From Dehalococcoidia bacterium (GTDB lineage Bacteria > Chloroflexota > Dehalococcoidia > Lucifugimonadales > Lucifugimonadaceae), in contig JANQQP010000012.1 of the NCBI GenBank assembly GCA_028285005.1, positions 51,767-115,766 on the forward strand: DNA of 64,000 nucleotides. Direction: 5' to 3'. This document shows, piece by piece, positions 52,087 to 61,144 of this stretch. The translations under genes and the position numbers were made by a program. Below the pieces are notes generated by a model that did no database searches, was not told where the DNA came from, and was given only the letters and a program-made list of their open reading frames with translations. The number at the start of each line of letters is the position of its first letter. Position 1 is the stretch's first letter.

Positions 52087-52808
52087 GCTTGCGCCTCAGG
52101 CTTCGACGCTATAACGAGATGCCCGATCGGGTCGTAACGCAGCTGAAAGATCGTGTCGAGGATCGGAAAGACGATATTGATCGGCACCCACACCAGCATG
52201 CCGACAGGAACGAGTGCGAACCTCCAGCCCCATCTTGAGACCGAGACTGAGCGCGGCGGCATCACATATTCCGCCCATCCGTCGGCAAGTCGAGAGCCCG
52301 CCGCGCCGATGGTTCCGGCATATGGCTCGATTACCTCAATAGAGAAACCGGCGTCGGTCAGAACATGCCGAAGCCCGTGCTGCGTGAACCTGTAGTAGTC
52401 ATGAGGCTCGCCGTGCAGACCCCACGTTTGAGGGGTCGTCAGCAACAACTTTCCGCCCGGCCGCAGTATTCGAAACGCCTCGCTTGCAGCACGGAACGGA
52501 TCCGACACATGCTCCAACACCTCGGTCATAAAGACCGAGTCGACGCTGCTGTCGGCCATGGGAACGTGCATTGCTGAAGAGAGGAAGTCGATGCCGGGCC
52601 GATAGCTGAAGTCAGTCGCGATATATCGATCGACGTGATTGGAGAGCTCTGCCCGATACGGCTGCCTGTCGCTTCCAAGGTCGATCAGTGTTCCGCTCAA
52701 CCGGTGCAGGTGCCTGCGAATCGCATTGCGGAGAGCCCGACGGGCGATGTAAGACGGGTGGAGCGGGCTCCAGCGGACCGCTGCTTTGATGCGTGATTCC
52801 AGCGTCAT
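52083..52808 (-). CDS. Class I SAM-dependent methyltransferase
   Basis: 241-residue Methyltransf_11-type protein. LIDLGSDRQPY is motif I, MTEVLEHVSDPFRAASEAFRILRPGG is the motif II to III region, and HDYYRFTQHGL follows, a feature of sugar-locus methyltransferases. A hydrophobic helix near residues 205-225 could attach it to the membrane. It is the first gene of the operon running to 48615, so it probably methylates a sugar of the glycan those transferases build. Confidence 0.82.
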   Translation of the reverse strand: MTLESRIKAAVRWSPLHPSYIARRALRNAIRRHLHRLSGTLIDLGSDRQPYRAELSNHVDRYIATDFSYRPGIDFLSSAMHVPMADSSVDSVFMTEVLEHVSDPFRAASEAFRILRPGGKLLLTTPQTWGLHGEPHDYYRFTQHGLRHVLTDAGFSIEVIEPYAGTIGAAGSRLADGWAEYVMPPRSVSVSRWGWRFALVPVGMLVWVPINIVFPILDTIFQLRYDPIGHLVIASKPEAQA

Positions 52809-53131
52809 TCAACCGGCTCGTCACGGACGTTGGCCAAAGGGCGGGGACAGTCTCGGGCCTGAAACGACGCTCCGCTGCCGGGGAGCGAATTTGAAGAGTT
52901 GCTGCGTGCAGTCATGGCCTCGGCCCCTCTCGGGCGCGCCCGGTACGACGATGCCGGGCTCACTGCGAGTGTATGGAAGGTGTGGCCAAGTTACACGGCC
53001 GCCCGATGACCTGTTAGCGGGCTTTCACCAGCGTGAAAACTGCTGAGCAGTGCAACGCTAGTGACCGAATTCGACCGGTCTCCACATGGCTGTCCCTGAA
53101 GGGGACAACAGTATGATGAGATCGGAACGCT
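52809..53131. other. 323-base divergent gap
   Basis: Lies between the divergent methyltransferase and GT2 genes, so it should carry promoters for both. A 6-base inverted repeat (TGTCCC at 53091-53096 and GGGACA at 53102-53107) sits 25 bases before the GT2 ATG and might be an operator. No gene, tRNA or clear promoter was recognised. Confidence 0.45.
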
Positions 53132-54127
53132 ATGAACGATTCGAGTACATCAGAGACCGGCACCGACGCGTCGGCTCACGCAAACACCAGTTCACCCGCG
53201 GGCGCCCGGGTTGCTCAGAGTATCTCGGTGTTGATCGCTTCTCGCAATCGCCCGGCGGAGGTACAGAAGTGCATCGAGAGTGTGCTTCGGCAGAGCACAC
53301 AGCCACTCGAAATAGTTGTGCTTGATGACGGCTCAGATGTTCCACTCAAAGACGGCATCTCGCTCGATCCAGCGGCAGTCTCGATAAAGTGGCTGAGAAA
53401 CGAAGCACCGACAGGCGTGTCAGGAGCGCGCAACACGCTAGTCGAAAATGCCGATGGTGAAATCCTGGTCTTCATCGACGACGACGCATGGCTCATCGGT
53501 GATGACGCATTGGACAAGGTTTACCGGATCTTCGAATCAGACGCTGAAGTCGGCATAGTGGCGTTCAAGATTCACCTGCACAGTCCTGAATCCGGCGAAC
53601 TGCAGGTTCCATTCACCAAACGCTCGCTCGCCAAAGATCCGTCGATCAGCACCAGGCCGCAAAAAGCCAGCTACTTCGTCGGGGCAGGCCATGCGATCAA
53701 GAAGTCTGTGTTTGAACGATGCGGACCGTATCCGGTCGAATTCGTGTACGGCCATGAAGAGCTTGATCTGTCTTATCGCGCGATTAACCACGGCTTCACG
53801 ACCCTCTACGAGCCAGAGATTGCGGTCGTCCATGCTCCTGCCACGTCACAGGTCGCCGGCGCGGGAAAGAGACGGTTCGAGTCCTACTACGTGACCCGCA
53901 ACCGAATCTGGCTCGCCCACCGCAACCTGCCATGGCGCTACGCAGTTCCGTACTCAGCCAACTGGTCGCTTTACTACCTCGCGAAATCACTTCGGCATGG
54001 AGGCATCATCAGCTGGGTTGCAGCGATCAAGGACGGTTTGTTCGGGCTCGACCGCTCTAAGCGCCAGCCACTGTCGAAAAGCGCGGTTGGCTACCTGTCC
54101 CGGCACCACGGCAGGTTGTGGCGATGA
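53132..54127 (+). CDS. GT2 glycosyltransferase
   Basis: 331-residue GT-A family 2 enzyme. After about 30 Ser/Thr-rich residues the core begins with SVLIASRNRPAEVQKCIESV, then LDDGSD, FIDDDAW (metal-binding Asp run) and HEELDLSYRAI, which resembles rhamnosyl-type transferases. The C-terminal part holds YYVTRNRIWLAHRNLPW. It precedes another GT2 gene with an ATGA overlap. The ribosome-binding site before the ATG is weak and a later start near residue 31 is possible. Confidence 0.82.
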   Translation: MNDSSTSETGTDASAHANTSSPAGARVAQSISVLIASRNRPAEVQKCIESVLRQSTQPLEIVVLDDGSDVPLKDGISLDPAAVSIKWLRNEAPTGVSGARNTLVENADGEILVFIDDDAWLIGDDALDKVYRIFESDAEVGIVAFKIHLHSPESGELQVPFTKRSLAKDPSISTRPQKASYFVGAGHAIKKSVFERCGPYPVEFVYGHEELDLSYRAINHGFTTLYEPEIAVVHAPATSQVAGAGKRRFESYYVTRNRIWLAHRNLPWRYAVPYSANWSLYYLAKSLRHGGIISWVAAIKDGLFGLDRSKRQPLSKSAVGYLSRHHGRLWR

Positions 54128-55137
54128 CGCAGAGCACCGATCCGAACCCACGGGTCACCGTCGCCATTCCGGTGCTCAACGAGGAGAGACACATCGATGC
54201 CTGCCTCGAGTCATTGGCCGCCGGCGACTATCCGGTAGAGTCGCTGGAAGTGCTCGTGATCGACGGCGGAAGTACCGACGCGACAATCGCACACGCCGAG
54301 CGTTGGAAGGACCGACTGCCAGGCCTGCGAGTTCTGCACAATCCGGCGAAGATCCAGTCCGCCGCGCTCAACATCGCGATCAAAGAGGCAACTACCGAGT
54401 ACTTTGTCAGGCTCGATGCGCACAGCACCTATCGACCTGATCACGTCACCGTGAGCGTGAGTAACCTGGTTGCAGGCAAGGCTGAGAATGTCGGAGGAGT
54501 GCAGAGGCCCGTCGGTTCCACAACCATTCAGAAAGCCATCGCGCTCAGCCTGCGTTCGCCGTTCTCTATGGGCCCATCCGCACACAGGCAAAGCAGCTCG
54601 GAGCAGTATGGCGAAAGCGTCTATCTCGGAGCGTGGTGCACCGAAACCCTTCGACAACTCGGCGGCTTCGACGAGTCCCTTAAGGTAGCCGAAGACTACG
54701 AGCTGAACATCCGACTTAGAGAGTCTGGTAGGCGCGTACTGGTCGTGCCCGGATTAACTTGCAACTACAGCGTTAGGAGCAGTCTTCCGGCGCTGGCGAG
54801 GCAGTACTTCAGGTACGGACTGTGGAAGACTCGCATCCTCAGGCGCTATCCAAAGGCGCTCAAGCCGAGGCACACGGCGCCCGGCTTGCTGCTGCTCGGA
54901 CTGGCTGGGTCGGTAGCGATCGCTCCGTTCTTGTGGCAACTGGCGATCATCGTTCCGCTGCTTTACGCCGCGTTCCTGCTGATATCGATCGTCACGCTGG
55001 CATGGAGTGAACGAAGCGTGCTGGCGGTCGCCAGCCTCGTCATATTCCCGCTGATCCACCTCAGCTACGGAGCCGGTTTCCTGTGGGGCTTGCTGCCTCG
55101 TCAGGGTCTTGAGCCGCAGCTGGCCGAGCCCACCTGA
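54124..55137 (+). CDS. Membrane GT2 glycosyltransferase, ExoA-like
   Basis: 337-residue family 2 glycosyltransferase, started at the ATG at 54124 that overlaps the previous stop (ATGA); a GTG at 54118 would add two residues. The core has VAIPVLNEERHIDACLESL, IDGGSTDAT, RLDAHSTY and AEDYELNIRLRE (catalytic base). Three hydrophobic segments in the last 90 residues suggest membrane attachment, as in ExoA-type succinoglycan transferases. Donor and acceptor are unknown. Confidence 0.82.
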   Translation: MTQSTDPNPRVTVAIPVLNEERHIDACLESLAAGDYPVESLEVLVIDGGSTDATIAHAERWKDRLPGLRVLHNPAKIQSAALNIAIKEATTEYFVRLDAHSTYRPDHVTVSVSNLVAGKAENVGGVQRPVGSTTIQKAIALSLRSPFSMGPSAHRQSSSEQYGESVYLGAWCTETLRQLGGFDESLKVAEDYELNIRLRESGRRVLVVPGLTCNYSVRSSLPALARQYFRYGLWKTRILRRYPKALKPRHTAPGLLLLGLAGSVAIAPFLWQLAIIVPLLYAAFLLISIVTLAWSERSVLAVASLVIFPLIHLSYGAGFLWGLLPRQGLEPQLAEPT

Positions 55138-55150
55138 AGCCGTGCCGTGT

Positions 55151-57703
55151 TCATGATCTCTGAGTCAACTCCACGCGCAAAGTCTCGTCAGTCAGCAGGT
55201 CGAACATGAACATCACGGTCTGACTGTTGTGAACCTCTGGCGTGTGACTGCTAGCGGCCATCGAGTAGTCCGCAGGTAGCAGGATCTCCACCGCCGTCGT
55301 CCTGCCGAGCGATCCCGGTTGAGCAACCAGCGCCAGTTCGTAAGTGAGGCCGGTTTCGCTGGCGTTCAGCACGGATTGCGGCAGTTCGTAGTCGAACGAG
55401 AACTTCACCGAGTCACCCGCCGCAACCTGCACAAGTCCGGCAAGGTGATCGCCGAACGAATCGAAGCCGTGGACGAACGTCGGGCTGCCCGGCTCCTGCC
55501 TGTCCAGCTGGTCCGGAACGCTGTTCTCAGGCAGCGGTAGGTCCGGCGATGAAGTCACCTTGATGCCGGTCGCCACATACGCCCGCAGGTAGTTCCAGTA
55601 GCAGGAGTTCAGTGACACCGAGTAGACGGCCTCACCGTTGTGCGGCGGACTCTGTGAACTGCAGTCGCGGCCGATTTCGGTCCCCACATTGCGATAGCTC
55701 AGGGTTAGCTCGGCCGATGGACTTTCACGCTGCGTGAGATCGACGACGTAGTTGGCGCTGCGTTCGATGCTGCGGTCCGACTTCGACCAGCCAACGTTCG
55801 AGTCGACGACTGCGAGCCGGTCGCGTGAATCGACCGGGAAGCTGCCTGCGAGGTCCAACGCTTCAATTAGCTCTTGCTCATCCGCATGCGTGCTGAACAG
55901 CATCAGATCCTTGCGAGAGATCACCTCATTCAGGACTCTAAACAGTTCGAAATCGGGATCAGCGAACGCCGCCCCACTGAACGAGTCGATCAACGCGGTG
56001 AAGATCTGCTCAAGGAATCTTGTGCCATCGCGGTCGGTTCCCTGCTCAATCACGCCCAGGATCTCGTCTGGCGATACAAACTCGCCCTCTACTTCGACAC
56101 CACCCAGAGCTTCGACAAGCCGGATGATCCCCCATTGCGTCACGGCGATCACACCGTCGACGTCCTCGTCGCGGTGGAGCGTGTATAGCTCTGATGCCAG
56201 GCTGCCGACAGATGGGTAGTCAGGCGCCCAGCCAACGTCGCGCAGGTACACAGCGCCGATGTTCATGTAGTAGTTAAGCGGCGTTGGCGGCGGCCCGGTA
56301 TCGGCCAGCAGGAGCAGGTCCTCAAATCGTCTGATCGGGATGAACTCCGTCTCCGTTAGCGCGCCGTCAGCGAAACTCATCGTCCAAACGCTTGATGTGA
56401 AACCGCCCGCTGCCCTCAACTCGTCTGAAGTCTGGCCTATCACCATGTACTTCCGCGGCGACTCCGCTCCCATCAGGCTGAGGAGCAGCTCTGGCCCGTC
56501 CAGCAACAGTCCTGCGGCCGCGACGACGCGGTCGGCCTGGTCGAAGAGTGTTTCGGTAAGAGAATCTGGTAGGAAGTCAGCCTCACCTGAGTCGACCGCG
56601 GCCCGTAGCTGATCGAGCGCTGTTGAGCTCTGTGTGACCGCTTGAGCTGCCTCTTCCCGCCTCTCCACCAGCGGTCGGAGCGCGCTCTGCAAAGCAGGCC
56701 CGTCCGATAGCAACGAACCCTCGGTCTTGGCGAGCGTTTCTGCCGATTCGCCGAGCAGTTGAGTAAGGGACGCTAGACCGGCCGATAGATCGCTAACGGC
56801 GACCATGGACTCAGACAACACTGCAGCGAAATTGGCCAGTTCCGTGTCGGGCGCGGCTGCCTGCACCAGCTCTTCCAGGCGCCCGATCGGCGCGATTGCA
56901 TCTTGAGCCGCAACATCCAGCTCTCGAACAGTGTTTGCCATCGATAACAAGTCAAGTTCGCCGCTCGACCCGCCCAGGATCTCGGTAACCTGTGCACCGG
57001 CCGTCAGCACATCGCGCGCCGCTGCGATCGCTTCGGCCGATCCTCCGAGCACGTCACCGAACGCCAGCAGCCTGACTTCAAGAGACTCGATGCGGTCCGC
57101 TCTGCGATCGAAGATGCCAAGCAGCGAAAGACCGTCCATCGCCTCGGCCGCTGCGACGACTTGTTGCATTCGTGATGATGCCTCGGCAGAGTTGGTTTCC
57201 AGGGCTGCAATCAGGTCATCGAACTCGGATGCATCCGTACTCAACCCGCTCTCACCGATCAACTCGATCAGGCCTGCGAAGTCTTCGGCGGCTGCAACCA
57301 GTGGTTCGGTCGAATGCAGTGAAGCTTCGGCCCGGTCCAGCAGCAGGTCCGGCGCTCGTAGCTGGTCGCCAGCCCACGGAAGCCAGCCGAAAGTCGCTTC
57401 TGCAACCCGCAACGGACCGAGTCGGCCCGAAAGCGAATTGGTCGCATCATTCGAGTCGTCCACCAGCGCCTGCGCGGCTGCCAGTGCAGTCTGGTTGCCT
57501 CTCGCTATGCCGGAGACGTCCAGAGCGTCCGCTCTGTCGAGCATCCGCTCAACTGCTCGTGCGCTCGAATAGATCCACAACAAGTAGGCGATGACGGCGA
57601 TGATCGCGAGGCCAATGAGCAACGCAGCGTAGCGCCAGCCGCGCGAACGAAAACGCATCCAGGCCGTCTGCTGCGGGACGGTTGTCGAGTCTGAAACGGT
57701 CAA
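55151..57703 (-). CDS. DUF4012 envelope protein
   Basis: 850-residue protein anchored by one N-terminal membrane segment (about residues 25-46) with a long extracytoplasmic part. Residues 50-390 are rich in Ala, Leu, Glu and Asp in a heptad-like pattern, suggesting helical coiled structure. The DUF4012 domain follows, with MVIGQTSDELRAAGGFTSS near residue 420 and LYTLHRDEDVDGVIAVTQWG near 510. A beta-rich C-terminal region ends the protein. DUF4012 proteins accompany polysaccharide loci in Chloroflexota and actinobacteria but have no settled function. It is divergent from the adhesin-like gene. Confidence 0.78.
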   Translation of the reverse strand: MTVSDSTTVPQQTAWMRFRSRGWRYAALLIGLAIIAVIAYLLWIYSSARAVERMLDRADALDVSGIARGNQTALAAAQALVDDSNDATNSLSGRLGPLRVAEATFGWLPWAGDQLRAPDLLLDRAEASLHSTEPLVAAAEDFAGLIELIGESGLSTDASEFDDLIAALETNSAEASSRMQQVVAAAEAMDGLSLLGIFDRRADRIESLEVRLLAFGDVLGGSAEAIAAARDVLTAGAQVTEILGGSSGELDLLSMANTVRELDVAAQDAIAPIGRLEELVQAAAPDTELANFAAVLSESMVAVSDLSAGLASLTQLLGESAETLAKTEGSLLSDGPALQSALRPLVERREEAAQAVTQSSTALDQLRAAVDSGEADFLPDSLTETLFDQADRVVAAAGLLLDGPELLLSLMGAESPRKYMVIGQTSDELRAAGGFTSSVWTMSFADGALTETEFIPIRRFEDLLLLADTGPPPTPLNYYMNIGAVYLRDVGWAPDYPSVGSLASELYTLHRDEDVDGVIAVTQWGIIRLVEALGGVEVEGEFVSPDEILGVIEQGTDRDGTRFLEQIFTALIDSFSGAAFADPDFELFRVLNEVISRKDLMLFSTHADEQELIEALDLAGSFPVDSRDRLAVVDSNVGWSKSDRSIERSANYVVDLTQRESPSAELTLSYRNVGTEIGRDCSSQSPPHNGEAVYSVSLNSCYWNYLRAYVATGIKVTSSPDLPLPENSVPDQLDRQEPGSPTFVHGFDSFGDHLAGLVQVAAGDSVKFSFDYELPQSVLNASETGLTYELALVAQPGSLGRTTAVEILLPADYSMAASSHTPEVHNSQTVMFMFDLLTDETLRVELTQRS

Positions 57704-58081
57704 TATCTCTGCCTGCGTGATTTCCGGTCTGGCCTACGTTCCTGTTGGCCTCGAAGTATCCGGGCTCGACTGCATCTACTAGCTACGGGCCGCGCTAACG
57801 GGGCGATTGCAGGAAACGTTCACTTCATCGCCGTCCGGGAAGAACTCGCCCGCCAAATCTAGCGGTTTCACGGCGCACCGGGCTTTCGTATTGGCCAACC
57901 AAACTCCCGTTCCATCGACCGACTGCACAGAGTCCGCGACCTAGTGCAATGAACTGGAAGTTTCCCCGCGTACCGAGTCCTTCAGTGTGCGTCAACAGGC
58001 GCGCGTCACGTACGTGCACGCATGTAGCGGCCGAACCGGAACAACAGACTGGAATGACCGAAACCCGAAGGTCATCAGTCA
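57704..58081. other. 378-base divergent gap
   Basis: Separates the DUF4012 gene from the adhesin-like gene and should contain both promoters. Frames on either strand here have no coding character. I see no confident promoter, RNA gene or repeat. Confidence 0.45.
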
Positions 58082-61000
58082 TTGAACAACACGTCCACAA
58101 CCCGTTTGCAGCGGCCGCGGCGACAAAGCGATCTCGGCAGTCGCCTGCGCTCCGTCGCGCTCGCCATCGCATTGCTCCTGGCGCTGGTCATCTCGACCGC
58201 ATCCGGTTCGATGCCGTCAGCCACAGCCAGTCCCGTACACCAGGACTCGCCGCAGGCACACCAGGCGTTGTTCACTCCCGGGCCTTCATTCAACGTGGGA
58301 GAGATCATCTACCCGTCTTCTCACGACTTCGACGATTCCCCCGGTGTCGACACATGCATGAGCCTCAATGTACCGCCCGGAGACACGTTCACGTTATCGC
58401 TAGAATGGGAGGCCCTGGTCGGTGACTGGACTGACGCCGGAGACCTTGACCTCTACCTGTATCTCGACTCCGCCTGCACCGAATCGGCGTTGCTCACCAG
58501 TTCGTTCAACAGCAACGCCTACACGGGCGAGCTGGCCGAAGTAACCCCGCAGGTGCGCAACATCAGCGCCTCACCGGCCGTTGCCGGAATCCGAATCGGG
58601 CAGCGCTTGGGAAGAGGAACTCCCGGACAGTTGCTGCTTCAGGTGCAGACCGGCGAAGCAACATTCCTCGAACACGGCACGGAAGGCCCGCCGCTGGAAG
58701 GCCAGGAAGGCGCGCCCGCATTCAACTTCACCGGACCGCTCTCCGTCCCGGAAAACTCGGCGCCCGGCACCGTCGCCGGAACGATCACCGCAACTGACGC
58801 TGAGAACGACCCGCTCACCTTCTTTGAGCTCGAACCGGCGGCAGGGCAGGCCTCGTTCCAGATCGACCCGACAACTGGTCAGATCACGGTCGAAGACCCG
58901 GCCTTGCTGGACAGGGAAGCCACTGAGACACTCGTCTACTGGGTCGGCGTGACAGACGGAACCGCCGCTTCACTCGTTGGAGTTGGCGTAGATCTCACCG
59001 GAGTCAATGACAACCCGCCCATCGCTCTCTCCACGACGACGATCACAGCTCCCAACACACCAGTCGCTATCACGATTTCAGGCACCGACGCTGACATCGA
59101 CCCGGCACAGCAGTTGGCCATGAGCGTGGTCGGGCAACCTGCCAACGGCTCGGTCGGAGTGCCGACAGTGCAGGCCCTGACCAGTTCAACCGTCATATAC
59201 AACCCGTCACCCGGATTCATCGGAACCGATACCTTCACATTCACGGCCGACGACGGCATCTCGACCAGCCAGCAAGCCACCGTGACGATCACGATCACTG
59301 ACGATCCGACTCAGTTGCCCACCGCCACACCGGACACCCTGGCACCGACGCCAACTCCGGATCCCGGCACACCACCACCAACCGTCACAGGTCCCAGTCC
59401 CGGATCGCCGCCGCCGGTCATCTTGCCTCCCGCGCCACCGCCCGAGACCAGCGATCCGCCAGAGAGTGTCGTGCCACCCTCTGCGCCCCGCTTCGTTCGA
59501 GCCGAAGCTCGAGATTCGTCGGCGCTGCTCACCTGGCAACCTCCGCTGTCCAACGGGGGGGCGCCGGTCGACGGCTATCGCATCTTCAACATCAACACCG
59601 CCCGTTCAACTCTTGTTCTCGGCAACTCGCTAGAAGGCTTCGTCGCGGGACTTGAAAACGGCACTTCGTACCTCTTCCAGGTCAGAGCTTTCAACGTTGC
59701 AGGCTTTGGCGAAGGTGCGCTCGTCGGCCCGGTCATTCCGCAGTCCGGAAGCCCCGTCCCGATCGACGTCCGGGCCTCTGCACACCCCGACGATTCGATC
59801 ACGGTCTGGTGGACTGCGCCCGAAGGCGACAGGCTAGAACCGGTGGTCCAGTACCGCTTATGGACGGAGGCCGGCGCGCCTCTCGGAGCTGTGAGTCCGG
59901 AAGACTCGCTAATAGTGAATGTCGAAGACCTGCAGAACGACATGCAGCACGCGTTCCGGGTAACCGCGACCGATGCAGACGGCGAACTGATCGCGACCGG
60001 CCTATCGGAGCCGGTCTACCTGCCTCCGACGCTTGCATCCGAATACGAGCCGTTGCCTGAAGACGCCATCCTAGTTGAGCTGACACAGGAGGCACGCGCC
60101 GGGCTACAACTTGCACTGCAAGAGGCTGCAGGTGGGGAGGGCACTGTCGCCGGTCTGCCCGCGATTCTGACTTTGCGCGGGGGTGATGCTCAAGTGTTCG
60201 TGCATGTTGATGGCCTTTTCAGAGGATTGACGCTGCCGCCCGAGTTCGTGGTCGCAACCGAGCAGCTGGTTATTGAAGGCGGCGAAGGCATCGAACCGCT
60301 GATCAAAATTGAGATAGCGCCTGGAGTCGAGCTGACCGGTGCATTCGATCTGGCGGTTGATCCATCAGGTATCCAGTTCAGCATCTCGACCGCAGAACTG
60401 CGACTTGCGCATCCGTTGGTCGTAAATGACTCATCGGCAGAGTTGGTGGTTACGCATTCCCCGGTGGCTCTCGCACCAGGATTCTTGCTTGAAGCCACAA
60501 CACCGGAGCAGCCCCCGGAACCGGTCTCGGAGGCCGTGGCTGCACATGCTCTCGGTGAAGTAATGGCTCTTGTGCAAATCACGAGAAGTGACATTGCAGT
60601 GGATGATGCTCAGCCGGAGCAAATCGAACTGCGCGCAGCGCCAAGCTGGCTTCATTCTTTGCCAGCGGAATCACCTGACCTCGTTGTGCTAAGAGTCAAA
60701 CCTGATGGAGAGACCGCGGTTGTGCAACTCGTATGTGAGACGGTGAACGGATCGAACTTCGCCCCCGAACAGGTCACCTGCACGGCCGACCTTCCTCCAA
60801 CCTCGGACTCCGCCCACTACGTAATCACCAACGCGACGGGCCTGCCGACGCCCTCTCCAACACCACAGCCAACTGTCTTATCTGCGCCGACAGAACCAGA
60901 ACCCACAGCAACATCCGGTCCAGCACTGGTCGTTGTGAAGGAACCGACCGCCACACCGGTTCCGCTGCCGCAGCCAACCGTTGTTCCGTTGGTGACGCCC

Positions 61001-61135
61001 ACGCCGCCGATACCTGACCTGCCAGGAACAGGCGGCGGTTCCGGAGCGACCATCGTTACATGGCTGATGTCCGGCATTCTTGGGCTCGTGGTGATTCGCG
61101 GTGCGTTCTACGCAGTGGGCAGGATCAGAAGCTAA
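58082..61135 (+). CDS. LPGTG-anchored multidomain surface protein (cadherin-like, FN3)
   Basis: 1017-residue secreted protein. A TTG at 58082, with GAAGG about 10 bases upstream, opens a basic signal peptide with a hydrophobic core near residues 25-40. Next come a beta-sandwich with LDLYLYLDSAC (about 80-205), a cadherin-like repeat beginning SVPENSAPG (about 215-310), a second repeat ending GTDTFTFTADDGIS (about 310-410), a Pro/Thr linker, and two fibronectin type III domains (about 468-655). Then an uncharacterised beta-rich region (about 660-930) and a second Pro/Thr linker. The C-terminus is LPGTG at 980-984, a hydrophobic segment and a basic tail, the layout of a sortase substrate. It is probably displayed on the cell surface for adhesion. 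No sortase gene is in the window. Confidence 0.8.
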   Translation: MNNTSTTRLQRPRRQSDLGSRLRSVALAIALLLALVISTASGSMPSATASPVHQDSPQAHQALFTPGPSFNVGEIIYPSSHDFDDSPGVDTCMSLNVPPGDTFTLSLEWEALVGDWTDAGDLDLYLYLDSACTESALLTSSFNSNAYTGELAEVTPQVRNISASPAVAGIRIGQRLGRGTPGQLLLQVQTGEATFLEHGTEGPPLEGQEGAPAFNFTGPLSVPENSAPGTVAGTITATDAENDPLTFFELEPAAGQASFQIDPTTGQITVEDPALLDREATETLVYWVGVTDGTAASLVGVGVDLTGVNDNPPIALSTTTITAPNTPVAITISGTDADIDPAQQLAMSVVGQPANGSVGVPTVQALTSSTVIYNPSPGFIGTDTFTFTADDGISTSQQATVTITITDDPTQLPTATPDTLAPTPTPDPGTPPPTVTGPSPGSPPPVILPPAPPPETSDPPESVVPPSAPRFVRAEARDSSALLTWQPPLSNGGAPVDGYRIFNINTARSTLVLGNSLEGFVAGLENGTSYLFQVRAFNVAGFGEGALVGPVIPQSGSPVPIDVRASAHPDDSITVWWTAPEGDRLEPVVQYRLWTEAGAPLGAVSPEDSLIVNVEDLQNDMQHAFRVTATDADGELIATGLSEPVYLPPTLASEYEPLPEDAILVELTQEARAGLQLALQEAAGGEGTVAGLPAILTLRGGDAQVFVHVDGLFRGLTLPPEFVVATEQLVIEGGEGIEPLIKIEIAPGVELTGAFDLAVDPSGIQFSISTAELRLAHPLVVNDSSAELVVTHSPVALAPGFLLEATTPEQPPEPVSEAVAAHALGEVMALVQITRSDIAVDDAQPEQIELRAAPSWLHSLPAESPDLVVLRVKPDGETAVVQLVCETVNGSNFAPEQVTCTADLPPTSDSAHYVITNATGLPTPSPTPQPTVLSAPTEPEPTATSGPALVVVKEPTATPVPLPQPTVVPLVTPTPPIPDLPGTGGGSGATIVTWLMSGILGLVVIRGAFYAVGRIRS

Positions 61136-61144
61136 CGGTCGCCC

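Noticed and set aside
57825..58172. A 115-codon minus-strand frame in the DUF4012/adhesin gap
   Set aside because: It runs antisense into the signal-peptide region of the surface protein and is rich in Arg, Cys and Gly without domain similarity.
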